NCBI GenBank assembly: GCA_965205225.1
Contig: CBDBFZ010000002.1
Span: 992,001 to 1,056,000 of the forward strand
DNA from: Litorimonas sp965205225
Lineage (GTDB): Bacteria > Pseudomonadota > Alphaproteobacteria > Caulobacterales > Maricaulaceae
Direction of reading: 5' to 3'
DNA length: 64,000 nt
Part shown: one piece after another, positions 1 to 10,479 of the stretch
Layout: each line of letters begins with the position of its first letter
Position numbering within the stretch: position 1 is the stretch's first letter
Program-made: the position numbers and the translations under genes
Notes under the pieces: generated by a model
Told to the model about the DNA's origin: nothing
Seen by the model: the letters and a program-made list of their open reading frames with translations, nothing else
Databases searched by the model: none

Positions 1-1
1 G

Positions 2-2560
2 CAAAACCACCCTGATTGGCGCGACGAACTACCGCTGCGCGTGGAAGGCCAAGCATCTGCGCTGATCGATACGCTGCTGGCGACCAAGGCGATACCGGGC
101 GGCGGCAGGTCCGTGCGGGTGCGTCGTTTTATTGAGATTAAGGAAGGGACAGTTCGCGATAGGCTGAAGTTTGATCTCGATGGAAATTTAACCCTCCCTT
201 CTGAGCACTTGGCTGCGGTGGAAACGGACGGTGGTATAGCAAGGCTGCGCATGTTCGCCGCTGATGAACTGGCACAAACGGTCACTGGAGAGCTGGCAAG
301 CGCCAAAGCGCCGGACAATATAGACGAAAGCTGGCCGACGCGGTTCACGCACCGAATGAATACTCACAATTATCCGCTGGCGAAACCGGTTGATGTCGAA
401 CTGCGCGCAGATGGCCAACAAATTGGTCCGCCCTTCGAGTTGCCCGGCGGGGAGCCGGTGCGCGAAGGCTTTCGCATTTATGAGCCCGACAAGAAGGCGG
501 GTGATGGCCAAGGTAAACTGTGGCTTCGTAGCTGGAGCTCCGGCGCATTCAAGGCGGATACACTGATAGTTGAGCTGCCGGATGGCTGGTCCTATCTCGC
601 CGATGCGGCGCAGGAAACCGAGGTCAATTCGATTTGGCGTCAATTGACAGATCGAACCTTCTGGCAAGTGCGCGGAAAGTTCATCGCGGAAAATCCAGTG
701 GGTGACCGCTACCTCGTTCGACCGGGTCAAGATGCGGTCCAGCGCGACAGGCTGCTTTTGAGCGTTGATCGTACAGCAGAAGGTGTGAGCAATCTGGAAG
801 GTCTACTAATGATATTGGGGCAGCCTGTGGTACGACCTATGCGAGGCGCAGGCCCTGCTGCTTCAGGCTCTGAACGGATGATCGGTTGGCGGAGGGCTGG
901 CGAACGTGAGTGGCAACCTTTGTCGGCACCAGCGCCCGTCGGCCTGATCGAATATGGATGGCGAGACTGCAGTACTGGACACTTGCGTGCGAAAATCAGC
1001 GTAATCCTGTTGCCAGAGGAGTTTGCAATCAAACAGCAGAAAAACTCCAACATGTTGACTCTTGAGATAAAAGGATGGTCTGGGAAGATATCTCTGCCTG
1101 ATGCATCAGCAACAGGTTCCAACAAATGGCGCGTCAATTTGGCGAAGTATAAACGTGTTCGGCTGCCATTGACTTTGACTGTCGATGACGCGGATGACAT
1201 CGAACTTGAAATTCCACTACCGATTGTGAGTTGGATAGCGAATTGGGACGGCAAGCTGCTGGACCCAAACAGCGTTATTTCATTGACAACTTTGAATCAC
1301 TATGTTGCGCGAAATGTTGGGTTTGACCTGATGGGTGTGGTCCAGAACGCGCAGGCCGGATCTGGCGAACGCAGTGAGCGAATATGGCGCGGCACTAGCA
1401 ATATGGGCCTGTCATCAATCCGTGACGATATTGCCCGAATGATCCGTCCACTGGGCATTGACGCCCAAGTCCAGCTTGATTTCAACGATAGCTATTCAAA
1501 CCATTGGTATGTCCAAGAGTTCGAGACAGAAATTGAATGGCGTGATGGTCGGGGATGGTTTCCTGTCTCGTCATGTGGCGAAGATAACATTGCCGTGCGT
1601 GGACGGAGGATGGCCGACCCCGCACACGAAAAAACATTCGGCGACTACACAGTTACAGATATGATTCAGGGATCACCGATACCAATTCCCCCACTGAAAG
1701 AGCCTTGGTTGATCTATCTGGCAACGGACGACTGGATACTATCACGTCCCCGTGCGATTGGAGCAGCGGCGGTCAATCCGCAAGCGCATATGAGGCTAGG
1801 TAAGGCAATGGCGTTACCTTCTGCCGAAGCCCGTGACGCTTTGCAAGAATTTGCAAGCACGATCTTGGCAGACCCATCGACCAAAGAGGCTCGGGACGAT
1901 ATGCGATCGGTCATCAAATTGGCACATTCGCTCGGTGGATTGCCTCCCAAAACATTTTATATATTCGATCTGTTAACCGAAAAGCCCGATCTTGGTCCAC
2001 ACTTACTGATGCATGCAGACGATAAAGAGCTTGCGAGCATCATCGCGCTTTCCGACGGGTTGCTATTCGACTGGGCTATGGTTCCGATAGAAAGCTGGGA
2101 TAAGGCGAAGAATGATGCTGGCCAGTATTATATGAATTGCCTGGCTGAAATGCCCGGACAATCTCCCGAAGACAAGGGAACTATGGTAATCAGTTTTCTG
2201 GATCGGCAACGAGCAGCTATCCTTGACGCTTTGCCTTGGTTGGCAAATGTTTTTGCCCCCAACGCGGCCGATGATGATAGTTATGATTCGATGTGCGAGC
2301 GCTTATTTAGTCGCTCGGGAGACCGCATTGATAAAGACAGGGTCAACCCCTTCCGCCCTCTCCTTGACGCACATCTGACAGACTGCCGTTTGAGTCCCGG
2401 TTTTGCACGCATCAGCGATGCGCCAGCCGCTGCTGCACTTGCGGCCAGAAGAAGGCTGGAACTGACACAGGCACAGATTATGGCAATTAAAGATGTTCGC
2501 GAACATCATCCGCAATTTTTCGGCGAAGCTTATGACCTTGCCTTAGGAGAATATACTTGA
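2..2560 (+). CDS. druH: DruH-like protein of Druantia type III, 3' part (5' end outside window)
   Basis: The reading frame is open from base 2 with no plausible ribosome site before the first in-window GTG at 41, and the peptide upstream of that GTG reads as normal coding sequence. The gene therefore starts left of the window, and at least 852 residues are visible. I recognise no catalytic motif in it; it is a large, acidic, soluble protein without signal peptide or membrane segment. The assignment rests on context. Its stop overlaps the start of a 2000-residue DEAH/DUF1998 helicase, and a large uncharacterised protein followed by such a helicase is the two-gene Druantia type III layout (DruH-DruE). 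In that family DruH has no known biochemical function. Alternative: a helicase-associated protein of another DUF1998 system. Confidence 0.65.
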   Translation, partial: QNHPDWRDELPLRVEGQASALIDTLLATKAIPGGGRSVRVRRFIEIKEGTVRDRLKFDLDGNLTLPSEHLAAVETDGGIARLRMFAADELAQTVTGELASAKAPDNIDESWPTRFTHRMNTHNYPLAKPVDVELRADGQQIGPPFELPGGEPVREGFRIYEPDKKAGDGQGKLWLRSWSSGAFKADTLIVELPDGWSYLADAAQETEVNSIWRQLTDRTFWQVRGKFIAENPVGDRYLVRPGQDAVQRDRLLLSVDRTAEGVSNLEGLLMILGQPVVRPMRGAGPAASGSERMIGWRRAGEREWQPLSAPAPVGLIEYGWRDCSTGHLRAKISVILLPEEFAIKQQKNSNMLTLEIKGWSGKISLPDASATGSNKWRVNLAKYKRVRLPLTLTVDDADDIELEIPLPIVSWIANWDGKLLDPNSVISLTTLNHYVARNVGFDLMGVVQNAQAGSGERSERIWRGTSNMGLSSIRDDIARMIRPLGIDAQVQLDFNDSYSNHWYVQEFETEIEWRDGRGWFPVSSCGEDNIAVRGRRMADPAHEKTFGDYTVTDMIQGSPIPIPPLKEPWLIYLATDDWILSRPRAIGAAAVNPQAHMRLGKAMALPSAEARDALQEFASTILADPSTKEARDDMRSVIKLAHSLGGLPPKTFYIFDLLTEKPDLGPHLLMHADDKELASIIALSDGLLFDWAMVPIESWDKAKNDAGQYYMNCLAEMPGQSPEDKGTMVISFLDRQRAAILDALPWLANVFAPNAADDDSYDSMCERLFSRSGDRIDKDRVNPFRPLLDAHLTDCRLSPGFARISDAPAAAALAARRRLELTQAQIMAIKDVREHHPQFFGEAYDLALGEYT

Positions 2561-5500
2561 ACAAAATGATCAATCCGTTTGCCATTGATGGTGCGTTGCG
2601 ACGGCATCTCTCCGAAGCGCTCATCGCGCAGGGTGGTTTCAGTCACATAGGCCTCAATGCTTGGCTGCGCAGTAGACTAAGCGGGAATGTGCTGGAACAA
2701 GGTGCTCTGGTAACCGATCCGGTGATCGAAGCAGCGGCGGAATATCTTTCATCGGACGTTACCCCAGCGGAGCTGCACGAGCTGCTCGCAGCTGACACGC
2801 GCGATGCTTTGCTAGGCGTTAAGGGTGACGATCACCGGTTCGATTATCCAGCTTATGCCTATCAGTTGAAAAGCTGGAAAATTCTCGCGCATGACAAAAG
2901 AGATTCTTTACTTGTTGCGAGCGGAACTGGTTCGGGCAAAACTGAGTGTTTTATGGTGCCAATGCTGGACGATCTCGCTCGCGAAAGCGCGACGAATGGC
3001 GGTGCGGCGCTCACGGGTGTGCGGGCATTAATTCTATACCCCCTCAACGCATTGATTGCGAGCCAGAAGGAGCGGCTTGACCGTTGGACTCGCCCGTTCG
3101 GTGGTCGCATTAGGTATGGCCTGTACAACGGTTTGATGCAGTCAGCCAAAGCGCTGGATGTTCGCAAGGCGCGTGCAGACGCCCCGCAAGAAACCCGCTA
3201 CCGAGACGATCTTTACGACGACCCGCCACCAATCCTCGTGACCAACAATACAATGCTGGAATATATGACAATCCGGCAGCAGGATCGACCCATTTTGGAG
3301 GCATCGAAAGGCAAGCTGCGCTGGATCATCGTGGATGAGGCGCATGGCTATATCGGATCGTCTGCCGCAGAGCTTTCTTTACTGCTGCGCCGCGTATTGC
3401 AGGCATTTCAGGTGGAGGCGCGAAATGTGCGCTTTGTCGCTACCTCGGCGACGATTGGCAATGAGGATAAGGCAGGGCGAGCAGCCCTACAAAAATTCTG
3501 GGCCGATATTGCCGGTATTAACCGAGCACAGGTAAAAGTAGTTTTTGGCGAGCGAAAACAGTTTCTATTTCCCGGTAGAGGCAGCGCGGACGCAATCCGA
3601 ATAGAGCAGGCCTTGCCCACTCTTTCTGCCGAGCGACGCTATGATACTGCTAAATCGCTTGCTGAAACTCTGCGTGCAAACCCGCTACCGTTGGCGAAGG
3701 TGAAAAAATGCGCAGGCGGGGAGGGGGTTACCGTTCTGCATGCATTTGCGGGCGACGGTGTAGATGCGCCGTTACTACCGATGCGGGTCCATAAATTTGT
3801 CCGCGCCGTGCCGGGGCTGTGGTCATGCACTAGCAACGGATGCACTGGTGAATGCCCTGAAGACTGGCCGTTCGGAGCGATATTGTTTGATCGTAAGAAA
3901 AGCTGTCCGCATTGTGCGTCTATAGTACTGGAAGTTCAAGGATGCTCGGCCTGCGGGGAAGCAATGCTGCTTGCGAATGAGCGAGGCGGCATCATCCGTG
4001 CTGCGACCGACCATGGTTACAGTGACGAATTTGCGGATGGCGATACTGGCGATGACGCCCCAGACGCAGATGATGAAGATACATCCACGGAACGGACCGG
4101 CAAAGGCTGCGACATCCTAATCGCAGGCCGTGCAGTGGCAGGGGCACGGCGGCACGGCTTTGACTACGAAACAGGTGCGTTAAGCGACCGCAGCGCGGAT
4201 AACGGCATTTGGATTGCCCAGACCGCTGGAGCACCATGTCCGGTGTGCAACAACTCAGGGAATGCAGGCTGGTTTCCTTACCGGTCATGGCGGTTCGGAA
4301 TGCCATTTCTGGCGCAGAACGCAGTCCCGCAAATTATCGACGGCGTAAGTGTGATGCCCAAACCGTATGACAGGCCGCTGCCCAATCAGGGACGCAAAGT
4401 CATCAGCTTTACCGATAGCAGGCAAGGCACTGCGCGCATGGCTGCCCGCATCGAAACCCAGTCAGAGCGGAATTTCGTTCGCGCATTTGTGTATCATGCA
4501 GTGCAGCAAAACGGGGAAAAGTCAAGGGATGCGGTAGATCCATCTGCACTTAAGGAACAGCTTGAGCAGGTGAAAGCAGCTGGAATGAATTCTGGTCTCA
4601 TCGAATTTCTTGAGCAAAAACTTGCCGATGCCACCCAGCAGCCGACCGGAAGACTTAATTGGGAAGCAATGACCGAACGCCTCGCTCGCAGCCCGGTGCT
4701 CGAACACACCATCCAGCAGGTGTGGGATCAGGACCGAGAGTTGATGTTTATCGAAGACCCGCGCCGCCTCGCGCATTTCCTGCTGTTGCGCGAGTTGGCC
4801 CGTCGTCCTGTTCGCGCGAATACGATCGAAACAATGGGGCTGGCGCGGTTATCCTTTCCACGGATTGTGAAGCTGCAGGATTCCAGCCTTCCGCCCGCAT
4901 TTCGCGATGCAGGCAAGACGCTCGCCGAGTGGAAAGACTATCTATATTTCATGGTCGATCAGTTGCGCGGCGCATTTGCGTTGCGCATGGACCGCGAGGA
5001 ACAGCATTGGCTTCCAGGTGCCGCCTTTGCCAAGCGCATCGTCAGTCCGCAGCAGGATAGGGATTTCCCATCGGATTATAGCTGGCCAGCCGCCAAGGGC
5101 CACGACCAAGAGCAAAATGCCGTCAAAGCGCTCAGCCTAGGCCTTCAACTTGATCCGCGCGACCCTAGCGACCGGCAGGTAATCAACGATACGCTCATCA
5201 CCTTCGCTTGGACCGCGCTTAAACCGCTACTGAGTGCTGGCGATAGCTATGCGCTCGATCTGAAGCTGGCTGATATCGAGCAATTGCATGAAGGCTGGCG
5301 CTGTCCATTATCGCGCCGCATTGTGCCGCGCCTCGTCTTCGGTCGGTCGCCTAATATGATTGCGCATGAGGTCCGGGACGGTGAAACGAAGCCGCGACTA
5401 ATCAAAATGCCTGTATTGCCGCTAACATTTCCCAGAACAGCAGCCGAAAGAGATGAAATACAGACCTTTGGGGACGCAGACGACATAATCGCTTCGCTAC

Positions 5501-8500
5501 GCCGCGATGGGTTGTGGACTAATCTCCATGACCGAATGCTTGTATATGCTCCCTTCGTGCGCGCGGAGGAACATAGCGCACAGCAACCCGCATGGCGACT
5601 GCGCGAATTCGAGCGGCAGTTCAAACGCGGCGAGATCAATATGCTCGCTTGTTCGACGACCATGGAAATGGGCGTCGATATCGGATCTCTCGAAGCTGTA
5701 GTAAATACGAACGTTCCACCCTCAATTGCCAATTACCGACAACGGGTGGGTCGTGCGGGCCGACGGCGGCAAGGCTATGCGTTCTCGCTAACAATAGGGC
5801 GCGATACACCACTAGACCGCGAAACCTTGCGTAATCCCGCAGCCTATTTAGCGCGTAAACTGCATGCTCCGAAAGTGACTTTGGATTCGCGCCCGATCGT
5901 CCAGCGTCACGCAAATGCTTTATTGCTGGCGGCTTGGTTGGCGGAAAGCGGCGGGCAGCTTAACCGAATTGAGGCGGGGGATTTTTTTGGCTGCCAATCC
6001 GACTTGGAGCCGCTGGCTAAGGACGATGCCCCACCATACAGTAAATTTGTCGAATGGCTGAACCTTCCGCAGACCGCAACGGCAATGGAGCCAAAGCTGG
6101 ACAAGCTGGTTCGCGGAACAATTTTGCAGGGCGACAAGCAAATTCTCAATAGCTGCACCGAAGGCTTTAAAATCGAGGCTACCAAATTTATCGACATCTG
6201 GGACCGGTTCAGAGAACAGATCAAAGAATTAAAGGCCGAGGCACAGGACGCCATTAAGCATCAAGCGAGACGACTGTGCCGCGAATATTTACTAAAGGAA
6301 CTTGCCAACCGCGCATTAATTCCGGGCAGCGGCTTCCCAACAGCAGTTGTACCATTCGTCACTAGTTGCCGCTTCAACAAGGATAAGAAAAGCCGCAATG
6401 CCGATGACGACAGTGCCCGAGGCAAGCGGTATGATTACCCCACCCGCAATGCCGATATAGCCATTCGTGAATACGCCCCTGGAGCGCACGTTGTGGTTGA
6501 CGGGCTGAAATGGACATCAGCCGGCGTTACGCTCACTTGGAAACGCCCAGTCGATGATGACGATGCGCGCGAAACACAAATTTTCAAACGTCTGTGGTTC
6601 TGCAAGAAGTGCGGAGAGCATGGCACCAGCTTCGAGATGCAGGCGCAGTGCAGTGCCTGCGGAAACACCATCGCGGGCGATATAGAATATCTTGAACCGG
6701 CAGGTTTCCGCGTCGACTGGCTGGCGACACCTAATGCCGATACCGACCGCGCCAAATATATTGAGCCGCAAGAACCGCTTATCTCGGCAAGCGAAAGCGA
6801 TTGGCAACCACTGCTCGATCCGCGCGCAGGGCGCTATCGTGCTTCGCCTGTCGGCACCGTGTTTCACTATTCAAAGGGACCAGGGAAAAGCCGTTACGAT
6901 CTGTGTCTCGATTGCGGCCGCGCTGCACCGCATAGCATTGAGGGCCCACTAGCGCTTGCCGAACATGACGCGCTAACACCTATGAAGGGGCAAGCGGGCC
7001 GGTGTAGTGGAAATGACCGCAGTTTCGCCATCAAGCGCGGCATTGCGCTTGGCTTTGAGGTGCAGACGGACGTCGCCGAATTGCAGCTTTCCGGTTTTCG
7101 AATGGAAGGTGCGGTGCTGGCGCTGGGATCGGCAATGCGCGAAGCTCTGTCACGGCAGCTTGGCATCGAAACCCGCGCGCTGGGACTCGGTGTGCGAAAG
7201 AGCGAGGGACCGCTCGCCGAACCGGTCTGGTCCGTGCTACTTTACGATCAAGCGTCAGGCGGTGCTGGCTATGCCCCCAAGTTGTTCGATGATATTGGGG
7301 CGCTCCTTGAGGGAACACGTGAGGTGTTGGATTGTAAGCGCGATTGCGTAAAAGCTTGCTCCGCTTGCGTTCTTGCCCCTGACTTGTTTTCAAAACAGGA
7401 AAGGCTAAACCGCAGAGAGGCGTTGAGAGCCCTTGAAGAAATTACAGCGATGGTCGCCGAACCGGAGGCTGCAGATCGCGCTTTCCCCGATGCGATGTTG
7501 TCCCGTAGCGTGGCTGACGACTTGGTGCGGCAAATGGCGACAATCGACGGGTTCATCTTGCCCATACAAGAGGCCTTTGATTTGTCGACATTATCCAGCG
7601 AACCATTCCGCACACTGTTCCAGCAAGCTGATCGCTATGGGACAGACCGGGCTTTATTGCTGTCGCAGGCCGCGATCACCAACACGGATGAGGCTTTTCG
7701 TCGTGGTTTGCAGAAACTGGCGCATCGATATGAAATCAAATTACTCAATGGTTCGATCAATCAAGCTAAAAACGGAGCATATCCGGTTGCTGTTGCAGAT
7801 AACGGAGAGCAGGTCGCTGCATGGTTTTGCCGCGATCAGAACGCTTCGGTCCCATCGCCGCAATGGGGCATGGGCGGTAGCCACCCTGTCGTGAAGACAG
7901 TCTTGATTGCGATACCAGATGCGCCATCTCTTTCGCCCGAATATTTCGATTTCTCTGCCAGCCCGCCCAGCATTCTTAAGCCAATTGAACCGGGCCAAAG
8001 ATGCCTGGCTACGACTTTCGGCAGCTTCTTTGTCGAGCAGCACCTGCGAAAAATATTGGAGGACATCGATATGTGGCAGCCCGGGCAGTTGGTTGGAATT
8101 GAATATTCCGATCGTTATCTGAAGGCACCTTTGCCTATGTTATGCGCTTTCAGAACATGCGGTGCGCTACGCGATGCGCTCGTCGCCAATGACGCGCGGA
8201 TACCAATGACGCTACGACACGATGAAGCCTATAACGAGCGCAAACCTCACCGAGTTTTTCACAATTGGGAAAAAAGCGAAACGCAGGATGCGGTTGCTGG
8301 ACACCTAGCAGAAGAGCTTGGCCTTGAACTTACAATAGCGGATGAACAAGCGGCTCATGCGCGTCGCTTGCATCTCGCATTTGAAGATGGCCGCAAAGCT
8401 GATATTTATCTTGATCAGGGTTTTGGTCAGTGGCGTGCCAGTAGGGATTCGTGGTTCAATTTTCATGCGACTCCAGACAATCAAGCAGCAAATCTGATGA

Positions 8501-8559
8501 AGTTCAAACCTTATATCGGCAGCGAAAGCGATAGCTATATTGGGGCGAGGATTGCATGA
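2557..8559 (+). CDS. druE: DruE-like giant DEAH helicase with DUF1998-type C-terminus
   Basis: A 2000-residue superfamily 2 helicase. Visible motifs: Walker A GTGSGKTE near residue 123, VDEAH near 259, TSAT near 296, STTMEMGVDIGS near 1032 and QRVGRAGR near 1061, so the helicase core is complete. A large insertion between motifs III and IV carries cysteine pairs (about residues 423-475 and 560) that look like zinc ribbons; more CxxC pairs sit near 1350 and 1450. The segment at 1500-1640 (LLYDQASGGAGYA, then a four-cysteine cluster CKRDCVKACSAC) is the DUF1998 signature. About 350 further residues follow. The TTG start at 2557 overlaps the upstream TGA and has AGGAG seven bases before it; an ATG lies three codons in. 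Size and architecture match DruE. The alternatives DISARM DrmA and MrfA-type helicases are much shorter. An IS5-group end begins 20 bases after the stop. Confidence 0.8.
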   Translation: MNKMINPFAIDGALRRHLSEALIAQGGFSHIGLNAWLRSRLSGNVLEQGALVTDPVIEAAAEYLSSDVTPAELHELLAADTRDALLGVKGDDHRFDYPAYAYQLKSWKILAHDKRDSLLVASGTGSGKTECFMVPMLDDLARESATNGGAALTGVRALILYPLNALIASQKERLDRWTRPFGGRIRYGLYNGLMQSAKALDVRKARADAPQETRYRDDLYDDPPPILVTNNTMLEYMTIRQQDRPILEASKGKLRWIIVDEAHGYIGSSAAELSLLLRRVLQAFQVEARNVRFVATSATIGNEDKAGRAALQKFWADIAGINRAQVKVVFGERKQFLFPGRGSADAIRIEQALPTLSAERRYDTAKSLAETLRANPLPLAKVKKCAGGEGVTVLHAFAGDGVDAPLLPMRVHKFVRAVPGLWSCTSNGCTGECPEDWPFGAILFDRKKSCPHCASIVLEVQGCSACGEAMLLANERGGIIRAATDHGYSDEFADGDTGDDAPDADDEDTSTERTGKGCDILIAGRAVAGARRHGFDYETGALSDRSADNGIWIAQTAGAPCPVCNNSGNAGWFPYRSWRFGMPFLAQNAVPQIIDGVSVMPKPYDRPLPNQGRKVISFTDSRQGTARMAARIETQSERNFVRAFVYHAVQQNGEKSRDAVDPSALKEQLEQVKAAGMNSGLIEFLEQKLADATQQPTGRLNWEAMTERLARSPVLEHTIQQVWDQDRELMFIEDPRRLAHFLLLRELARRPVRANTIETMGLARLSFPRIVKLQDSSLPPAFRDAGKTLAEWKDYLYFMVDQLRGAFALRMDREEQHWLPGAAFAKRIVSPQQDRDFPSDYSWPAAKGHDQEQNAVKALSLGLQLDPRDPSDRQVINDTLITFAWTALKPLLSAGDSYALDLKLADIEQLHEGWRCPLSRRIVPRLVFGRSPNMIAHEVRDGETKPRLIKMPVLPLTFPRTAAERDEIQTFGDADDIIASLRRDGLWTNLHDRMLVYAPFVRAEEHSAQQPAWRLREFERQFKRGEINMLACSTTMEMGVDIGSLEAVVNTNVPPSIANYRQRVGRAGRRRQGYAFSLTIGRDTPLDRETLRNPAAYLARKLHAPKVTLDSRPIVQRHANALLLAAWLAESGGQLNRIEAGDFFGCQSDLEPLAKDDAPPYSKFVEWLNLPQTATAMEPKLDKLVRGTILQGDKQILNSCTEGFKIEATKFIDIWDRFREQIKELKAEAQDAIKHQARRLCREYLLKELANRALIPGSGFPTAVVPFVTSCRFNKDKKSRNADDDSARGKRYDYPTRNADIAIREYAPGAHVVVDGLKWTSAGVTLTWKRPVDDDDARETQIFKRLWFCKKCGEHGTSFEMQAQCSACGNTIAGDIEYLEPAGFRVDWLATPNADTDRAKYIEPQEPLISASESDWQPLLDPRAGRYRASPVGTVFHYSKGPGKSRYDLCLDCGRAAPHSIEGPLALAEHDALTPMKGQAGRCSGNDRSFAIKRGIALGFEVQTDVAELQLSGFRMEGAVLALGSAMREALSRQLGIETRALGLGVRKSEGPLAEPVWSVLLYDQASGGAGYAPKLFDDIGALLEGTREVLDCKRDCVKACSACVLAPDLFSKQERLNRREALRALEEITAMVAEPEAADRAFPDAMLSRSVADDLVRQMATIDGFILPIQEAFDLSTLSSEPFRTLFQQADRYGTDRALLLSQAAITNTDEAFRRGLQKLAHRYEIKLLNGSINQAKNGAYPVAVADNGEQVAAWFCRDQNASVPSPQWGMGGSHPVVKTVLIAIPDAPSLSPEYFDFSASPPSILKPIEPGQRCLATTFGSFFVEQHLRKILEDIDMWQPGQLVGIEYSDRYLKAPLPMLCAFRTCGALRDALVANDARIPMTLRHDEAYNERKPHRVFHNWEKSETQDAVAGHLAEELGLELTIADEQAAHARRLHLAFEDGRKADIYLDQGFGQWRASRDSWFNFHATPDNQAANLMKFKPYIGSESDSYIGARIA

Positions 8560-8578
8560 TGCAGTTCTTCCGAAATCT

Positions 8579-9899
8579 GGACACCTCGAAGAACAGGGTT
8601 TTGGGGCCAGTATAGAGGCGAATTTTATAATCGGCTCTCAGGTCAGGCTTCATAGAGTGACGAATGCGTGTCCACAGGCGTATTTTGGCATGATTTTGGC
8701 CCGCATAAGTGGGGGGATCCGGATTTTGAACAGAATCAGGCTATGGGCTGTCGTCGCTCATGGAAAACGAGGCGGCGGAAGTTGTAGCTTAGCTTGGCCA
8801 TGGTGATCCGGCCAGCGGCCCTGGCCGATTGAGCGCCTGGCCGATTGAGCGGATCGTGATCGCCATCGGCCCTTTCTCATATCCGAAGACATGTTCAACA
8901 CAGGCACGGATGGAGGAGCGGGTCGCATTGCCGCGCCGAATGTGCTTTGCCATCGGTTTACCGCGGGGCTTCTTTCGATGGATGTTTGAACGATAGCCCT
9001 GCGCTTTCAGCCAGGCTTCGTTTTTGGCTGAGCGATAAGCTGTATCCGCCCAAACAGACTTTGAGCTGTTGGTGGCATCCAGAACCGATGTCAGTTCGTG
9101 CCCATCATAGCGGGCCGCATGGGTACAGGTCTCTCCCCGGACAAAGCGCCATTTCCGGTCAATACTGATATGGTTCTTGTACCCAAAGTGAGGGATGGAA
9201 ATGTCGACAAGGCCTGCGTCCTGTTCCCCTTCTGCGGTCTTTCGCGCCCTGGAATAGCTGACCACCGCCCGTGCGTCGGTGTCTTTCTGTGCGGCCCTGG
9301 CAGGATCGCCCGCGCCAGATAGCGGACGCGCTTTCACCCGCCCTGGCCCGCTCTTTCTCTTCTTTCCTCATCCGTTGGCGCGGCGCTGACACCAAAGTGG
9401 CATCCACGATCTGACCTCCCGTAGGTTTGTAGCCGCGCTTGCAGAGTTGCTCTTCAAAAGCGGCAAACAGAGATTTGAAAGCACCAGACTGGGTCAGCTT
9501 TTCACGGAACAGCCAAATCGTCTTTTGGTCCGGGGTCGGTTCACCGATCTGAAACCTCAGAAACCGCAACCAACTTAAACGATCCCGGATCAGAAATTCC
9601 ATCCCCTCATCACTCAGATTGTGCATCGACGCCAGAACAAGCACCTTGAACATCGTGACCGGATCATAGGGTGGCCGACCGCCCTTGGCGCGAACCCCAT
9701 AACAAAGGGCTTCCATCAGAACAGTTCGGAAAGCCTCAAAGTCCACATGACGCTCCAGCGCTTCAAGCGGATCACCTGTCGCCGATAAGCGAGCAAGATG
9801 ATCCGACAAGTCAAACAATCCAGGCGCGTGCATCATAAAATCCTCCCACAACCAGTAAATCAGATCATACCACAAAATGTACGGTTCTTAGAGGCCTCC
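8579..9899 (-). mobile_element. IS5-group insertion sequence, copy 1 (transposase frameshifted)
   Basis: A 1321-bp element with imperfect inverted ends, GGACACCTCGAAGAAC at the left and GGAGGCCTCTAAGAACC read inward from the right. It is a near-identical copy of the elements at 23250 and 62301. The transposase is in two frames (9159-9875 and 8789-9337): relative to the intact copy, one net extra base lies in the Ile-Trp region at about 9318. The IS5-group DDE parts are recognisable (VDATLVSAP, VWADTAYRS, RACVEHVFGYEKG). The flanks share no target duplication, and the right side abuts a deleted IS427-type remnant directly, so one flank was rearranged after insertion. Confidence 0.9.
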
Positions 9900-10467
9900 A
9901 TGTTCCTTCATTTTTGTCAGGAGCGCACCCACGCTTATCAAGAGTGGCTAATGATGGATGCCACAATTGTGCGGGCGCATGCCCAAGCGGCCGGGGCGCG
10001 GCATAAAAAAGGGGGCCTGATGCCCATGCATTGGGGCGTTCCAGGGGGGACGTTCCAAGAGCGGCCTGACGACAAAAATACATGGGCTGACAGATGGATT
10101 GGGTTTACCTCTGCGCCTGATAGCAACGGGCGGGCATTGTAGCGAAATGACGCAAGCCGCCGCCTTATTGGCAGGGTTTAAGGCGGATCATGTCTTGGCG
10201 GATAAGGGCTATGATGGCCGATGCCATCCGTGCCGATCTCGACAGTCGCAGCATAAAGGCCGTCATTCCGGGCCGGTCCAATCGGCGTGTGAAGATCGAA
10301 TATGACCGTGTCCTATACAAGCAGCGATGGCCGCATAGAACGCATGTTCGGGCATTTGAAGATCAACCGTGCAGTGGCCACACGCTATGATCAACTCGCC
10401 AGCAGCTTCCTCAGCATGGTCCTCATTGCTACAGCCAGATACTGGCTCAAATTTGTCCACGCCGCCT
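9900..10467 (+). mobile_element. Chimeric, internally deleted IS427-group remnant (IS-alpha copy D)
   Basis: The first part is IS-alpha: it starts at the ATGTTCCTTC near the left end, then has lost about 250 bp between two GCGCAC hexamers. It continues through the ADKGYDG region to about 10220. From there on the sequence belongs to a different IS427-group transposase: residues such as IPGRSNRRVKIEYDR and MFGHLKINRAVATRYDQL, ending WLKFVHAA, replace the IS-alpha C-terminus. Frames are broken in several places. It is a recombinant pseudogene, with the exchange at the codons for the conserved DKGYDG motif. The IS-alpha left inverted repeat is missing because IS5-group copy 1 abuts it. Confidence 0.8.
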
Positions 10468-10479
10468 AGCACTTGTCTT

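Noticed and set aside
2557..8559. DISARM (DrmA/DrmB) or Dpd assignment for the large helicase
   Set aside because: Both have DUF1998-type parts, but DrmA is about half this size and DISARM needs a methylase and drmB nearby; none is present. The single 2000-residue protein fits DruE better.
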